Shown: positions 25,654 to 34,367 of the stretch, piece by piece
Position numbering within the stretch: the first letter of the stretch is position 1
Layout: each line of letters opens with the position of its first letter
NCBI GenBank assembly: GCA_017618275.1
Contig: JAFZUS010000128.1
Coordinates: 1-64,000 of the forward strand
Reading direction: 5' to 3'
Length of the DNA: 64,000 nucleotides
Origin: Prevotella sp.
GTDB taxonomy: Bacteria > Bacteroidota > Bacteroidia > Bacteroidales > Bacteroidaceae
Position numbers and translations under genes: made by a program
Notes under the pieces: model-generated
Database searches by the model: none
Seen by the model: only the letters and a program-made list of their open reading frames with translations
Told to the model about the DNA's origin: nothing

Positions 25654-28227
25654 ATGAATAAGTTATTTACAATTCTTTGTCTGCTGATGCTGACCTTTTC
25701 ATCGGCATGGGGACAAACATCGACAGCCGCCGATAATGAAGAACTGACTGAACTGATCGCCAAGGCTAAGGATCTTGTTGCCAATGAATACAAGACGAAC
25801 GGCAAGGATGCGCTGAGTGGGGCTATCGAAACCGCTGAATCTGCTGTGGCAAGCAACGTGGATGACATAGCCGAGGTTGAGGCACTTATCGCCTCTCTGA
25901 AGAAGGCCATCGACGACTTCATCAAAGCAAACTACTTCATCGATTTCGAGAAAGGCGAGTACTACTTGATGGATTTGGAAACAGGTCTGATGATGGGCGC
26001 TGACAACGACTCACACGGTATTGTCAACGAACTGGGTCTCGACATAACACTCACCCCGAATGCGGAAACCCGCAGAGTGACCTTCGACTCCCGCATCAGT
26101 AATGGTGACGACCAGCATTATCTGGGCACGAACCTCAATATGGACATCGATGCGTTCGGCTGGGCACTCGACTTCCAGGGCCTCGGCTTCTACATCACCG
26201 ACGGCGACCAGTACATCAGTGTTGACGACAAAAACAACCTCATAATGAGCGATACGCCTCACGAATGGTTGATCACCTCCAAAGAGAAGCAGATGGAACT
26301 TTTTCTGGAAAATCTGGCTACGGCAACGCCCGACAGTCCAATGGATGCCACCTTCCTGCTCACCGGTGCCAACTTCAACCGCAACGATACGCGCAATCAG
26401 GCATGGACGGTGATACAAGGTCAGACCGGCGAGGGTCATACCTTCAACATCAGCGAAGGCAACAACGTGAACAACTGCGCTGAGGCCTTCCATACGGGCT
26501 TTACCATCAGCCAGATTCTCAGTGCATCGGCGCCGAAGGGTACCTACAAACTGATGGCACAGGGCTTCTATCGTCAGGACGACGATGAGAGAGAGGGCCT
26601 ACCCGTACTCTTTGTCGGCGACATTAATGCCGTATTGCCTGAATGCAAAGGCGAGGAGACTATAGCAGATGCTTCGGAGGCATTCATCCAAGGCGACTAC
26701 CCCGTGGGGCCCATCTCCTTCTATTACGACGGTGAGAGCGAAATGAGCATCGGTATCAAGGGCACTGCCGAGCACCAGTGGGTATGCTTCGACAACTTCG
26801 TGCTGATGTATCTCGGCTACGAAGAGCCTAACGTACTCGTCGAACTTCCTGAAGGAGTGATACCACAGACGTGGACCATCGAAGGTAATTTCAGGACGAA
26901 TTCAGCCGTTTACCAAGTTCAAGACGATACACAGGTAGCGTTCGACGGCAACGTTGTATATATGCAGGGTCTCTCCTACTACTTTGAAGATGCATGGATC
27001 AAGGGCACGTACGACCCCTCGACGGGCCACATCTCTTTCCCCTCCGGACAGTATGTCGGTGAGGACGAGTATGGCTATGAGTACATGATGGGTTCCTACG
27101 ACGGTGACGTCATTAGCGATATTATCTTCGAGTACGACCCCATAGTTCAGATGATGACGCTTGTCAACTACGTCTTTGAGAACTCTTCTCGTTCGGAACT
27201 CAACTTCTTTGGCTACTGGTTTGATGTCACCTACTATGCAGGTGAACCTATAGTCCTTGAGCCTGTTGATGTTCCTGAAGACCTGGTGGCTGAACCGTAT
27301 ATGTTAACGGCTCTGTCACTGGTACCTGAAAGTGATGTGTGGACCGACTTCACTTTCCAACCGCAGGTAGGCTTTGATGGAAATGACGTTTATTTCAACG
27401 GATTCTCAACGGATTCGAAGGATATGTGGGCAAAGGGTACGCTGAGCGACGACGGCAAGACCGTCACCATTCCTGCCAACCAATACATCGGAATGCTTGA
27501 TGTGATGGGTATATATACCTTCGACTACTTCATCACGGCTGTCGATGACGAAGGACACCTTGTTGACCTCGTGCTGAACTACGACGCAGAGACAAGTACC
27601 TTCACCACCGACCAACTCCTGTATATCAATGGAAGTAAGTTGAAGTTGGATTATTATGAAATCCTCGACAATGTTGTCATTTCCAAGATGACGGACTTTG
27701 CTGCCACACCTGCCGACCCTCAGGTGACGAGTATCGGTGCTACGGCGTATTTCCCATACATAAAAATCCATGTTCCTGTGAAAGACACAGAAGGCCGTCT
27801 TATCCAGTCCGAACAGCTCTACTACACCATCTGGTATGAGAAGGACGGCACAGCACAGCAGCTCAAATTTACCACTGCTGACTACTCGTACTTGCCGTAC
27901 GATATGACGGAGGTTCCCTATAACTACGGCGACGACTACGACTTCTATAGGGATTCTGAGGAAACGTTAGTCTATATCAATGGGGTCGATGAGGACATCA
28001 AGACCACTTGGACGAAGATGGGCATACAGAGCATTTACTACGGTGGTGGCGAACGCCACGAATCAAACATCTGTTGGACGGAAAACGAGGCCGTAACCGT
28101 CGGTATCAGCGACATTCCCACGAACAACAACCGTGAGCGTGTCATCTACGACCTGCAGGGTCGCCGCGTCGAGGCTCCTACCAAGGGCATGTACATCATC
28201 AACGGCAAGAAGGTCGTCTTGAAATAG
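25654..28227 (+). CDS. Large secreted multidomain protein with C-terminal sorting tail, unknown function
   Basis: 857 aa. Signal peptide MNKLFTILCLLMLTFSSAWG. Residues about 28-92 form an Ala/Glu/Lys-rich helical segment like FIVAR repeats. Residues about 95-390 look like beta-sandwich sequence. Two related domains follow (about 398-530 and 538-680): both have 'V.FDGN.VY..G......WIKGT/WAKGT....G..I..P..QY.G'. The end, VIYDLQGRRVEAP then KGMYIINGKKVVLK, is the short C-terminal tail very common on secreted Prevotella proteins and probably a T9SS sorting or anchoring signal. No catalytic motif was found; binding to a surface polymer is a guess. Confidence 0.75.
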   Translation: MNKLFTILCLLMLTFSSAWGQTSTAADNEELTELIAKAKDLVANEYKTNGKDALSGAIETAESAVASNVDDIAEVEALIASLKKAIDDFIKANYFIDFEKGEYYLMDLETGLMMGADNDSHGIVNELGLDITLTPNAETRRVTFDSRISNGDDQHYLGTNLNMDIDAFGWALDFQGLGFYITDGDQYISVDDKNNLIMSDTPHEWLITSKEKQMELFLENLATATPDSPMDATFLLTGANFNRNDTRNQAWTVIQGQTGEGHTFNISEGNNVNNCAEAFHTGFTISQILSASAPKGTYKLMAQGFYRQDDDEREGLPVLFVGDINAVLPECKGEETIADASEAFIQGDYPVGPISFYYDGESEMSIGIKGTAEHQWVCFDNFVLMYLGYEEPNVLVELPEGVIPQTWTIEGNFRTNSAVYQVQDDTQVAFDGNVVYMQGLSYYFEDAWIKGTYDPSTGHISFPSGQYVGEDEYGYEYMMGSYDGDVISDIIFEYDPIVQMMTLVNYVFENSSRSELNFFGYWFDVTYYAGEPIVLEPVDVPEDLVAEPYMLTALSLVPESDVWTDFTFQPQVGFDGNDVYFNGFSTDSKDMWAKGTLSDDGKTVTIPANQYIGMLDVMGIYTFDYFITAVDDEGHLVDLVLNYDAETSTFTTDQLLYINGSKLKLDYYEILDNVVISKMTDFAATPADPQVTSIGATAYFPYIKIHVPVKDTEGRLIQSEQLYYTIWYEKDGTAQQLKFTTADYSYLPYDMTEVPYNYGDDYDFYRDSEETLVYINGVDEDIKTTWTKMGIQSIYYGGGERHESNICWTENEAVTVGISDIPTNNNRERVIYDLQGRRVEAPTKGMYIINGKKVVLK

Positions 28228-28234
28228 AATTCGA

Positions 28235-28291
28235 ACACAGGAGTCAGGAACGACGTGTAATAACACAATAGCCCTGACCCCTGTGTCTTTT
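28235..28291 (+). terminator. Terminator after the large secreted protein
   Basis: ACACAGGAGTCAGG (28235-28248) pairs with CCTGACCCCTGTGT (28273-28286), 13 of 14, followed by CTTTTT. Confidence 0.8.
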
Positions 28292-28307
28292 TGAAACGAC
28301 ATAGATT

Positions 28308-29033
28308 ATGGATACAAAACGAATACTTGGATTTCTCCGTCAGGTGATGGCCAACAACAATCGGGCTTGGTTTCAGGAGCATAAGGCGGAATATGATGCT
28401 GTTCGTCAGGAGTTCGAACGGGGTGTGGCTCAGGCGTTGGAGCGTATCTGCAGTTTCGATGAGGAAGTCGTGCATCTGACAGTCAAGGACTGCACCTACC
28501 GTTTCTATCGCGATACGCGTTTCTCAGCAGACAAATCGCCCTATAAGAACCATTTGGGTGCCTACATAGACGCCAAAGGCAAGAAGGCGCTGAGAGGCGG
28601 TTATTATCTGCATCTGGAGCCAGAACATTGTCTTTTGGCTGTGGGAAATTATTGGTTGCCAACAAACATTCTGACCTCTTGTCGCAACAAGATCATGACA
28701 GAAACCGACGAGTGGCTGCGATGTGTGGAGAACAAGGAGTTTCTAAGGTATTTTGGCAGCGATGTCGTCAGTTCCTTTCAAGAACCCACGAATATCTCGA
28801 GTTGGGATCAGCCACAGGGTTTTGGTTTGGAGAAACTCAAAACCTGTCCTTCGGGCTTTCCTAAGGACTGGGAGTATGTTCGTTATCTGCGCCTGAAGGA
28901 CTATTGTGCCTGGCACGCTGTCGATGAAGATTTCTTCGAGGGCGATGGCTGGCTCGACGAGATGGAGAAGATGTTTCGTGCTGCCAAACCCATGATGGAC
29001 TTTATGAACGAGGTGATTGACGATTACGAGTAA
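28308..29033 (+). CDS. DUF2461 (TIGR02453) family protein
   Basis: 241 aa. Family signatures are the start ILGFLRQVMANNNRAWFQEH, FRFYRDTRFSADKSPYK-like segment YRFYRDTRFSADKSPYKNH, and GGYYLHLEPEHCLLAVG. The family is widespread in bacteria and fungi and has no established function. Length is normal. It stands alone after a terminator; nothing in the context points to a role. Confidence 0.9.
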   Translation: MDTKRILGFLRQVMANNNRAWFQEHKAEYDAVRQEFERGVAQALERICSFDEEVVHLTVKDCTYRFYRDTRFSADKSPYKNHLGAYIDAKGKKALRGGYYLHLEPEHCLLAVGNYWLPTNILTSCRNKIMTETDEWLRCVENKEFLRYFGSDVVSSFQEPTNISSWDQPQGFGLEKLKTCPSGFPKDWEYVRYLRLKDYCAWHAVDEDFFEGDGWLDEMEKMFRAAKPMMDFMNEVIDDYE

Positions 29034-29423
29034 ACACAACGAGGAGGGTTTTCCATATAGTGCCCCAGTAGCCGAAGCAGGTACGCAGCGGGCGCTGCTG
29101 ATAAAATCCCCGCTCGCTGCCGATATTAGCAGCGGCCGCTGCTGATTATGTCCACGCCCGCTGCCGATCCGAGGGAAAGGGGTTTTATCCCTGCTGCAAA
29201 GGCACTTTACCCCTGTATCGAACGTCTCTTTCCCTTGTTCCCTACGTCTTAACAACCGTAAAGGAACCTCTTTAAATACTGGGGGTTCAGGATGGTTAGG
29301 TGTTATGGTAAGGGGGCTCGAAAAATAAACTGTGAATTGTGAATCTGTGAATAACCCACAATGATCCAAAGATTTCTGGCTACTTTCTTGCTTGTTTCGA
29401 AAAGAAAACGTACCTTTGTGCCG
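29034..29423. repeat. Gene-free stretch with a 44-bp tandem duplication and one copy of a 50-bp dispersed repeat
   Basis: 29085-29128 and 29129-29172 are a diverged direct duplication of 44 bp: both carry GCAGCG, CGCTGCTGAT, TCC, CGC and CGCTGCCGAT in the same order. 29263-29312 is a 50-bp repeat matching 33380-33429 at 49 positions. No coding frame stands out. The promoter of the DUF3667 gene occupies the right end. Confidence 0.8.
29384..29418 (+). promoter_or_regulatory. Promoter of the DUF3667 gene; TTTCTTG-type cassette copy 2
   Basis: TTTCTTGCTTGTTTC at 29384-29398 and -7 box TACCTTTG at 29411-29418. The ATG is 5 nt after the box, so the transcript probably begins at or very near the start codon. 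Confidence 0.7.
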
Positions 29424-30308
29424 ATGTTTGAAGAATTGAAGGAGAAATACAGGCAATTCAGGGAGTGGCAACAGCAACCATATCAGGTGAAGCCGTTGTC
29501 AGCAAAGGAGCACGACTGCACTACCTGCGGAACTCACTTTGAAGGTAACTATTGTCCCCGTTGCGGACAGTCGTCAAAAATAGGCAGATACTCCTTCAAG
29601 AACGCCTTCCTCCTGTTTCTCGATGTATGGGGCTTGGGCAACAGAGGCATGTTCCGTACCATTCGCGACCTGATTTTCAGGCCAGGCTATATGATTCGCG
29701 ACTACCTGCAAGGGATGCAGATGGCATACTTTCCACCTTTCAAGTTGTTCTTCTTGCTCATCGCCCTATCGTTGCTTGTGCAGACAGGTTTGAATGTCAA
29801 GGGTGTAAACCGCATCGATGAGAGTATAGAAATGTTAGATAAGGCAACGACTATTTCTCCTGAACAGTATTATACTGAAAACGCTGATGAAAGACAAAAG
29901 CAGATAGCATACTATACCACCACGAAAGAGATAATGACATGGACTTACAAACACATGACTATCGTGTCGCTTGTCTTCCTGCTATTCTTCACTGGCCCGC
30001 TATACCTGTTCTTCCGCCATAGTCCGAATATTCCCGATATGAGGTTTTCAGAGTTCTTCGTCTCTGTGATCTATTTCACGAACATGACGAGTATCTATTC
30101 CATTGTTTGGGAATTCTTCTGTGGGAATATATACTTTGAGATGTCTCTTTCTTTGCTCGCCTTCATTCCCCTGAAACAATTGTCAGGCTATAGTTACTGG
30201 CGCACAATATGGAAAACCCTCCTCGCATTCATTCTCTTCTGGATAATAATCATATTCTTTGGAGGGATCTTTGGTGGCATTTACTCCATCATCAACATGA
30301 TCGGATAA
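29424..30308 (+). CDS. DUF3667 membrane protein with zinc-ribbon
   Basis: 294 aa from MFEELKEKYRQF at 29424. A zinc-ribbon-like cluster, CTTCGTHFEGNYCPRCGQ (about 33-50), is followed by YSFKNAFLLFLDVWGLG and RDLIFRPGYMIRDYLQG, both typical of DUF3667. Then four or five transmembrane helices (about 112-128, 192-212, 225-240, 250-265, 270-290). The family is limited largely to Bacteroidetes and its function is unknown. The longer frame upstream is rejected because it would run through the promoter. Confidence 0.85.
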   Translation: MFEELKEKYRQFREWQQQPYQVKPLSAKEHDCTTCGTHFEGNYCPRCGQSSKIGRYSFKNAFLLFLDVWGLGNRGMFRTIRDLIFRPGYMIRDYLQGMQMAYFPPFKLFFLLIALSLLVQTGLNVKGVNRIDESIEMLDKATTISPEQYYTENADERQKQIAYYTTTKEIMTWTYKHMTIVSLVFLLFFTGPLYLFFRHSPNIPDMRFSEFFVSVIYFTNMTSIYSIVWEFFCGNIYFEMSLSLLAFIPLKQLSGYSYWRTIWKTLLAFILFWIIIIFFGGIFGGIYSIINMIG

Positions 30309-30339
30309 GACTACGCTGTTCCGTAAGATTTCTTGCCTT

Positions 30340-30376
30340 TTTCTTGTTTGTTTCAGAAATAATCCCTATCTTTGCC
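30340..30376 (+). promoter_or_regulatory. Promoter of the Fic operon; TTTCTTG-type cassette copy 3
   Basis: Same 20-base block as at 25571 (30340-30359) and -7 box TATCTTTG at 30367-30374. ATG again 5 nt after the box; the bases around the start (CCGATGTTTGA) match those of the DUF3667 gene. Confidence 0.75.
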
Positions 30377-30379
30377 CCG

Positions 30380-31159
30380 ATGTTTGAGAAGGAAATAGAG
30401 GAATACGAGCGCATCCGAGAGGAGTATCAGCAGAAGATAGCCGATAGGATGGGGAAGGAGCAGTGGATGGAATACAACGAGATTCTGTTCTCTGCCCACT
30501 CTTGTGCTATTGAGGGCAACTCGTTTACTGTCGATGATACGCGTATCCTTCGAGAGCAAGGCATGGCGATGATTCCTGTAGGCCGCTCTTTGCTCGAATG
30601 CACAGAGATGGCAGACCATTTCCGAGCCTTCGACTATATGGCGAGCCATCTGAATCATCCCTTCGATGAAGCCTTATTAAAAGAGGTAAATCGTTTGGTA
30701 ACAGAGCATACGCTCAGTTATCGAACCCCCAATGCGATTCCAGGCGAATACACCACAGAAGATATGGCTGCTGGCGATACCGTCTTTGGAGACCACGAGG
30801 CTCTGATTGCTCGTGTACCCAACCTGATGGCCTCAACACAAAAGGCACTCGATGAAGGCCAGCACCCATTAGTTGTCGCAGCCAAATGGCACGGCTATTA
30901 CGAATATCTGCATCCTTTCCGTGATGGCAACGGAAGGACTGGTCGCTTACTCTCAAACTTTATCCTCCTTCGTGCCAATCATCCTTTACTCATCATCCGC
31001 CTCGAAGATCGTGCTGTCTATATATCTGCCCTCAAGCAGATCCGTACAGAAGGAACAGACGAGCATCTCATCGCCTTCTTCTTCAAAACTGCCATCTCTC
31101 GCATGAAGTCCGAACTCTCCCAAAAGCGCAAGAACTCTCTTCCAACGATGTTTTTCTGA
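30380..31159 (+). CDS. Fic-family AMPylator-like protein (class II, self-inhibited type)
   Basis: 259 aa. Catalytic loop HPFRDGNGRTGR, His at 178, an exact match to HxFx(D/E)GNGRxxR, so the enzyme should be active as a nucleotidyl (usually AMP) transferase to a protein hydroxyl. An N-terminal inhibitory motif of the (S/T)xxxE(G/N) type is present as SCAIEGN (Ser 41, Glu 45), which puts the antitoxin-like switch in the same chain. Start at 30380 was chosen because the upstream frame covers the promoter. The stop is one base before the next ATG, so Fic and the zeta-like kinase are one operon. Confidence 0.93.
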   Translation: MFEKEIEEYERIREEYQQKIADRMGKEQWMEYNEILFSAHSCAIEGNSFTVDDTRILREQGMAMIPVGRSLLECTEMADHFRAFDYMASHLNHPFDEALLKEVNRLVTEHTLSYRTPNAIPGEYTTEDMAAGDTVFGDHEALIARVPNLMASTQKALDEGQHPLVVAAKWHGYYEYLHPFRDGNGRTGRLLSNFILLRANHPLLIIRLEDRAVYISALKQIRTEGTDEHLIAFFFKTAISRMKSELSQKRKNSLPTMFF

Positions 31160-31160
31160 T

Positions 31161-31736
31161 ATGAGCAAGAATTTGTATATCATCAGCGGTTGTAATGGCG
31201 CAGGAAAGACTACAGCGTCATATACCGTGCTTCCTGAAATCTTGGATTGCAGGGAGTTCGTCAATGCTGATGAAATTGCTCGTGGACTATCACCTTTTAA
31301 TCCTGGGAGTGTCGCTATCGAGGCTGGGCGACTGATGCTCAAACGTATCGAAGAACTATTGGGAAAGGGCGAGTCATTCTCCATCGAGACCACACTTGCC
31401 ACCAAATCGTACATTAATCTCGTCCGTCGTGCTCAGGCAGAAGGTTATGCCGTTAAGATCATTTTCTTCTGGCTTAAGACTCCAGAACTTGCTGTCCTTC
31501 GAGTTGCAGAGCGTGTACAGAAGGGTGGGCACGATATTCCTGAGGATGTTATTAGACGCAGATACGTAGCCGGAATCAAAAATCTTTTCCAATTGTTTAT
31601 GAACGAGGTGGACTATTGGGCAATTTATGACAATTCTGAACAATTTCGGCAAAAAGTAGCAAGCGGTAGGAAAGGAAAGGCTATGGATATTTTTGTGGAT
31701 TATAAGTTTAAAGCAATTGAAGATTATGTCAGATAA
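31161..31736 (+). CDS. Zeta-toxin-like P-loop kinase
   Basis: 191 aa. Walker A GCNGAGKTT at residues 10-18; INADEIA-like FVNADEIARGLSPFN and IETTLATKSY resemble the substrate-binding part of zeta/PezT-type kinases, which phosphorylate UDP-amino sugars in well-studied cases. LRVAERVQKGGHDIPEDVIRRRY is typical of Bacteroidetes/Gammaproteobacteria 'zeta toxin family' entries that lack an epsilon antitoxin. It begins 1 bp after Fic and its last 11 bp overlap the next small gene. Toxicity and substrate are not shown by sequence. Confidence 0.87.
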   Translation: MSKNLYIISGCNGAGKTTASYTVLPEILDCREFVNADEIARGLSPFNPGSVAIEAGRLMLKRIEELLGKGESFSIETTLATKSYINLVRRAQAEGYAVKIIFFWLKTPELAVLRVAERVQKGGHDIPEDVIRRRYVAGIKNLFQLFMNEVDYWAIYDNSEQFRQKVASGRKGKAMDIFVDYKFKAIEDYVR

Positions 31737-31908
31737 AGAATATTTAGAATTTACTGAGAGTTTGGATAAGGGACTTTTGTTAGCCGAGAAACGTATGCTT
31801 CAGGAAAAGGCCCTTCATGATGAGTCTGTTGTCGTTTGCGACAAGGATGGTAACATCAAACGCATCCCTGCCAAACAGGTCATCGCTGAGAATCCTATTT
31901 TCCAATAA
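31726..31908 (+). CDS. Small protein after the zeta-like kinase, possible antitoxin
   Basis: 60 aa starting MSDKEYLEFTESLDKG inside the end of the kinase gene (11-bp overlap), a coupling typical of toxin-antitoxin pairs. Residues 1-30 are acidic and helical; the second half is VVVCDKDGNIKRIPAKQVIAE, a short beta hairpin like those in small partners of zeta-type kinases. No DNA-binding motif is visible. An antitoxin or regulatory role is inferred from position only. Confidence 0.65.
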   Translation: MSDKEYLEFTESLDKGLLLAEKRMLQEKALHDESVVVCDKDGNIKRIPAKQVIAENPIFQ

Positions 31909-31986
31909 ATGGGTCAGGCACCATTGTGACAAGGTTTCCCTGATAAAGACAAATTTCTGTCAATTTTACAAAACCAAGGAAAAAAA

Positions 31987-33261
31987 ATGAAAAGAATTAT
32001 TGTTTATAAATTGATAGTTTTTCTACTAATGGGTCTTTTGACAGGTTGTGTACAACCAAAGCCCCAAAGAGTAAACGCAGAGGACCACACAGAAATCAAA
32101 GATTCTCTGACGGCTGAAAACAATGAGAATTATCAATTTGAGGAAGAAGATCGTGCTCTTATTCAAAATGGGAATGCTTTTTCGTTACAACTTTTTCAAA
32201 AAATAGCGGCAGAAACAAAGAAAAGCACATTCATTTCTACCATTGGCATTCTTTACTCTTTAAATATTCTGAATCTTGGAGCAACAGGTGAGACACTTCA
32301 GGAAATTTGTGATGTTTTAGGTGTTGACAGCACAGATTTAAAAAGGATGAACACACTTTGCCGTCGAATGATAAAGGGACGGGTAAAAATGCAAGCAGAT
32401 GATTTGCCAGGGCTTTCGTCAAACTTGTTAACAGGCTGTGCTCTCTTTGTAAAAAGTGGCGTTGAGATATCCCAGTTATTTACTAACGACTTTGAACATT
32501 TTTATTTTGGACAAATCATTCAAGGTAGTTTCGATGACAAGATGCAAAATCAGATAGATGACTGGTGCAGTGACAAAACGGATAATAAAATAAATCATTT
32601 ACCAATCGAGGGTGACGCACAATGTATTTTGGCTGTCGTTAACTGCTTTAATGGAAAATGGGAAAAGGAATTTGATACGGAGAAAACGAAAGAAGAACCT
32701 TTCTATGGAAGAAGGCACAAGACTGTCATGATGATGAATGATGCGGATTACGACAGAAAACTATCTATTGCTCAGCGGTCAGATTATTCATTGTTAAGGA
32801 TTCCATACCGTGGCGGTTATGTGATGTATGTCATATTACCTGAAAAGGGAAAAATGTTACCATCAGTCATTCATAAACTTACTTGGAAAGAGTTGCAAAA
32901 TGCTATTGACAATTTGGACTACTATGACACTGTCTATATAAAACTTCCAAAGTTTGAAATGGATTATAACTGGATAGCTAATAAATGTTTGACATCATTG
33001 GGAATACACAAAGTGTTTGGACATGAGGCTGATTTGGATAATTTGAATAAAGATCTTTATGTATCAAATATTTCACAATACACCAAGATTAAGGTAGATG
33101 AAATAGGAACAGATGCGTCAGCTATAACTTTTGAGGTATTAAAAGCTAAAGAAGAAAAAGAACCTTCTGTCGCATATTTCTATGCTGACCATCCTTTTGC
33201 CTATATTATTCAAGATACATTTGGTAACTATTGTTTCATGGGAACATTCTGGGGTGATTGA
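31987..33261 (+). CDS. Serpin-family lipoprotein 1
   Basis: 424 aa. Signal peptide with lipobox LLTGC (Cys about 21), then CVQPKPQ, without the acidic export signal, so it may stay periplasm-facing. The serpin fold is clear: STIGILYSLNILNLGATGETL, TLCRRMI, ILAVVNCFNGKWEKEF, YSLLRIPYRGGYVMYVILPEKG, VYIKLPKFEMDYNW, and the end ADHPFAYIIQDTFGNYCFMG. The hinge region VDEIGTDASAIT is close to inhibitory serpins. Counting from it places a Lys near P1 (VLKAKEEKE), which would suit trypsin-like proteases; this position is an estimate. The gene is more AT-rich than its neighbours. Confidence 0.9.
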   Translation: MKRIIVYKLIVFLLMGLLTGCVQPKPQRVNAEDHTEIKDSLTAENNENYQFEEEDRALIQNGNAFSLQLFQKIAAETKKSTFISTIGILYSLNILNLGATGETLQEICDVLGVDSTDLKRMNTLCRRMIKGRVKMQADDLPGLSSNLLTGCALFVKSGVEISQLFTNDFEHFYFGQIIQGSFDDKMQNQIDDWCSDKTDNKINHLPIEGDAQCILAVVNCFNGKWEKEFDTEKTKEEPFYGRRHKTVMMMNDADYDRKLSIAQRSDYSLLRIPYRGGYVMYVILPEKGKMLPSVIHKLTWKELQNAIDNLDYYDTVYIKLPKFEMDYNWIANKCLTSLGIHKVFGHEADLDNLNKDLYVSNISQYTKIKVDEIGTDASAITFEVLKAKEEKEPSVAYFYADHPFAYIIQDTFGNYCFMGTFWGD

Positions 33262-33704
33262 TTTATATTTTTGCATTTGTGAACTCACTGGGGACGGTTC
33301 TCAATGAGTTCAGAACACAGGCTCACAGAGGAGTACTGTGAGTTGTGCAGAACTCCTAACAACCTAACCTGACACGTCTGGAACCTCTTTAAATACTGGG
33401 GGTTCGGGATGGTTAGGTGTTATGGTAAGACCCAACCAACACCTAACCTATTTGATGTTGTATGAATGTAAAGAAAACTTGCCTATATTTAACACTTCAA
33501 AAGTGGGGCTTCTAGAATAGGAAAAGGCGAGGGGAGAACGAGAAGTAAGCAAACAAGGGGCGAGATTGCTGCATGCCTATGGAGATATTGCTGCTTGCCT
33601 AAGAAAAATTTGTTCCCTAGGCAGGGAACAATTGCAAGCATTAATAGTAGCAATTGCGGAAATTAATAGTAAAAGTCGCTGCTATTAATAGAAAAAGAAA
33701 AAGG
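33262..33704. repeat. Gene-free stretch rich in hairpins and dispersed repeats
   Basis: Contents from left to right: a hairpin CTCACAG/CTGTGAG (33322-33342); the second copy of the 50-bp repeat (33380-33429), here extended into an 11-bp stem GGTTAGGTGTT (33411-33421) with AACACCTAACC (33438-33448); two direct repeats around ATTGCTGC-TGCCTA (about 33566-33602); a 9-bp stem TTGTTCCCT/AGGGAACAA (33610-33631); and two 22-bp tandem units (33631-33652, 33653-33674) shared with 10457-10514. No coding frame is supported. Confidence 0.78.
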
Positions 33705-34175
33705 CTACGCTCTTGTCAGTTCATCAAGCAGGCCTTCGCAAGCATCTTCGAGAAGTTCGAGGGCAAATTCGAAGTCGCGAGTGCCCCCATAATAGGGGTC
33801 AGGAACGGTCTTCTGGCCTGGATGATGACGCAGATAGTCGCTCATGCGGATGATTTTGGCGAGGTCGGCTTGGGAATTCGCCTGTCGAGCCACATCGTGA
33901 TAGTTCTCCTGATCCATCACAGCAATTAGGTCGAAACGGGCAAAATCCTTCGAAGAGAACTGACGGGCCCGATGATCAAACGTATATCCGTGCCTTTCTC
34001 CACACTTTCGCATACGATAGTCAGGCAACTGCCCCACATGCCAGGAGCCAATGCCAGCAGAATCAATCAGAAATTCGTCTTCGAGACCTCGTTCAGCCAC
34101 GAGATGTTTCATGATGCCGTCAGCAGCAGGCGAACGGCATATATTGCCCAAGCAGATAAAGAGTATCTTTTTCAT
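33705..34175 (-). CDS. Low-molecular-weight protein-tyrosine phosphatase
   Basis: 156 aa from MKKILFICLGNICRSP at 34175. The P-loop CLGNICRSP (Cys 8, Arg 14) and the C-terminal VPDPYYGG (catalytic Asp) are complete, so it should be an active cysteine phosphatase acting on phosphotyrosine or a related phospho-ligand; in Gram-negatives such enzymes often tune exopolysaccharide export. No tyrosine kinase lies nearby. The promoter is the inverted second copy of the cassette at ychF; the start codon lies only 8 nt after its -7 box. Confidence 0.95.
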   Translation of the reverse strand: MKKILFICLGNICRSPAADGIMKHLVAERGLEDEFLIDSAGIGSWHVGQLPDYRMRKCGERHGYTFDHRARQFSSKDFARFDLIAVMDQENYHDVARQANSQADLAKIIRMSDYLRHHPGQKTVPDPYYGGTRDFEFALELLEDACEGLLDELTRA

Positions 34176-34178
34176 TTT

Positions 34179-34215
34179 GGGTGCAAAGTTAGTGCAAACC
34201 GAGCGAAAAACCAAA
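34179..34215 (-). promoter_or_regulatory. Phosphatase promoter, copy B of the repeated promoter cassette
   Basis: On the minus strand a 37-bp block identical by eye to 18430-18466: TTTG, the spacer containing TCGCTCGG, then TAACTTTG (34184-34191). Confidence 0.8.
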
Positions 34216-34314
34216 TTAATTTGAGTTTTTCCGAGGTGCAGCCTAACTTCGGCGATAAAATCGCCAAAGATAGCAATTTTTTGGCAAAATGACCGATTAT
34301 TCAAAATAATGTTG

Positions 34315-34322
34315 TATCTTTG
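34315..34322 (+). promoter_or_regulatory. -7 promoter element of leuS
   Basis: TATCTTTG, full consensus, 45 nt before the leuS ATG. Confidence 0.6.
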
Positions 34323-34367
34323 CAGCCCAAATTATAATGTACGGAAACAAAATAAATACAAAATACA

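Noticed and set aside
28743-29477. 244-codon minus-strand frame over the 44-bp duplication
   Set aside because: It runs antisense to the DUF2461 gene and through repeat and promoter DNA; translation is low in protein-like features.
29263-33429. Composite transposon bounded by the two 50-bp repeats
   Set aside because: No transposase, no target duplication visible, and the repeats are direct and may be members of a wider intergenic family; kept only as a question in the findings.
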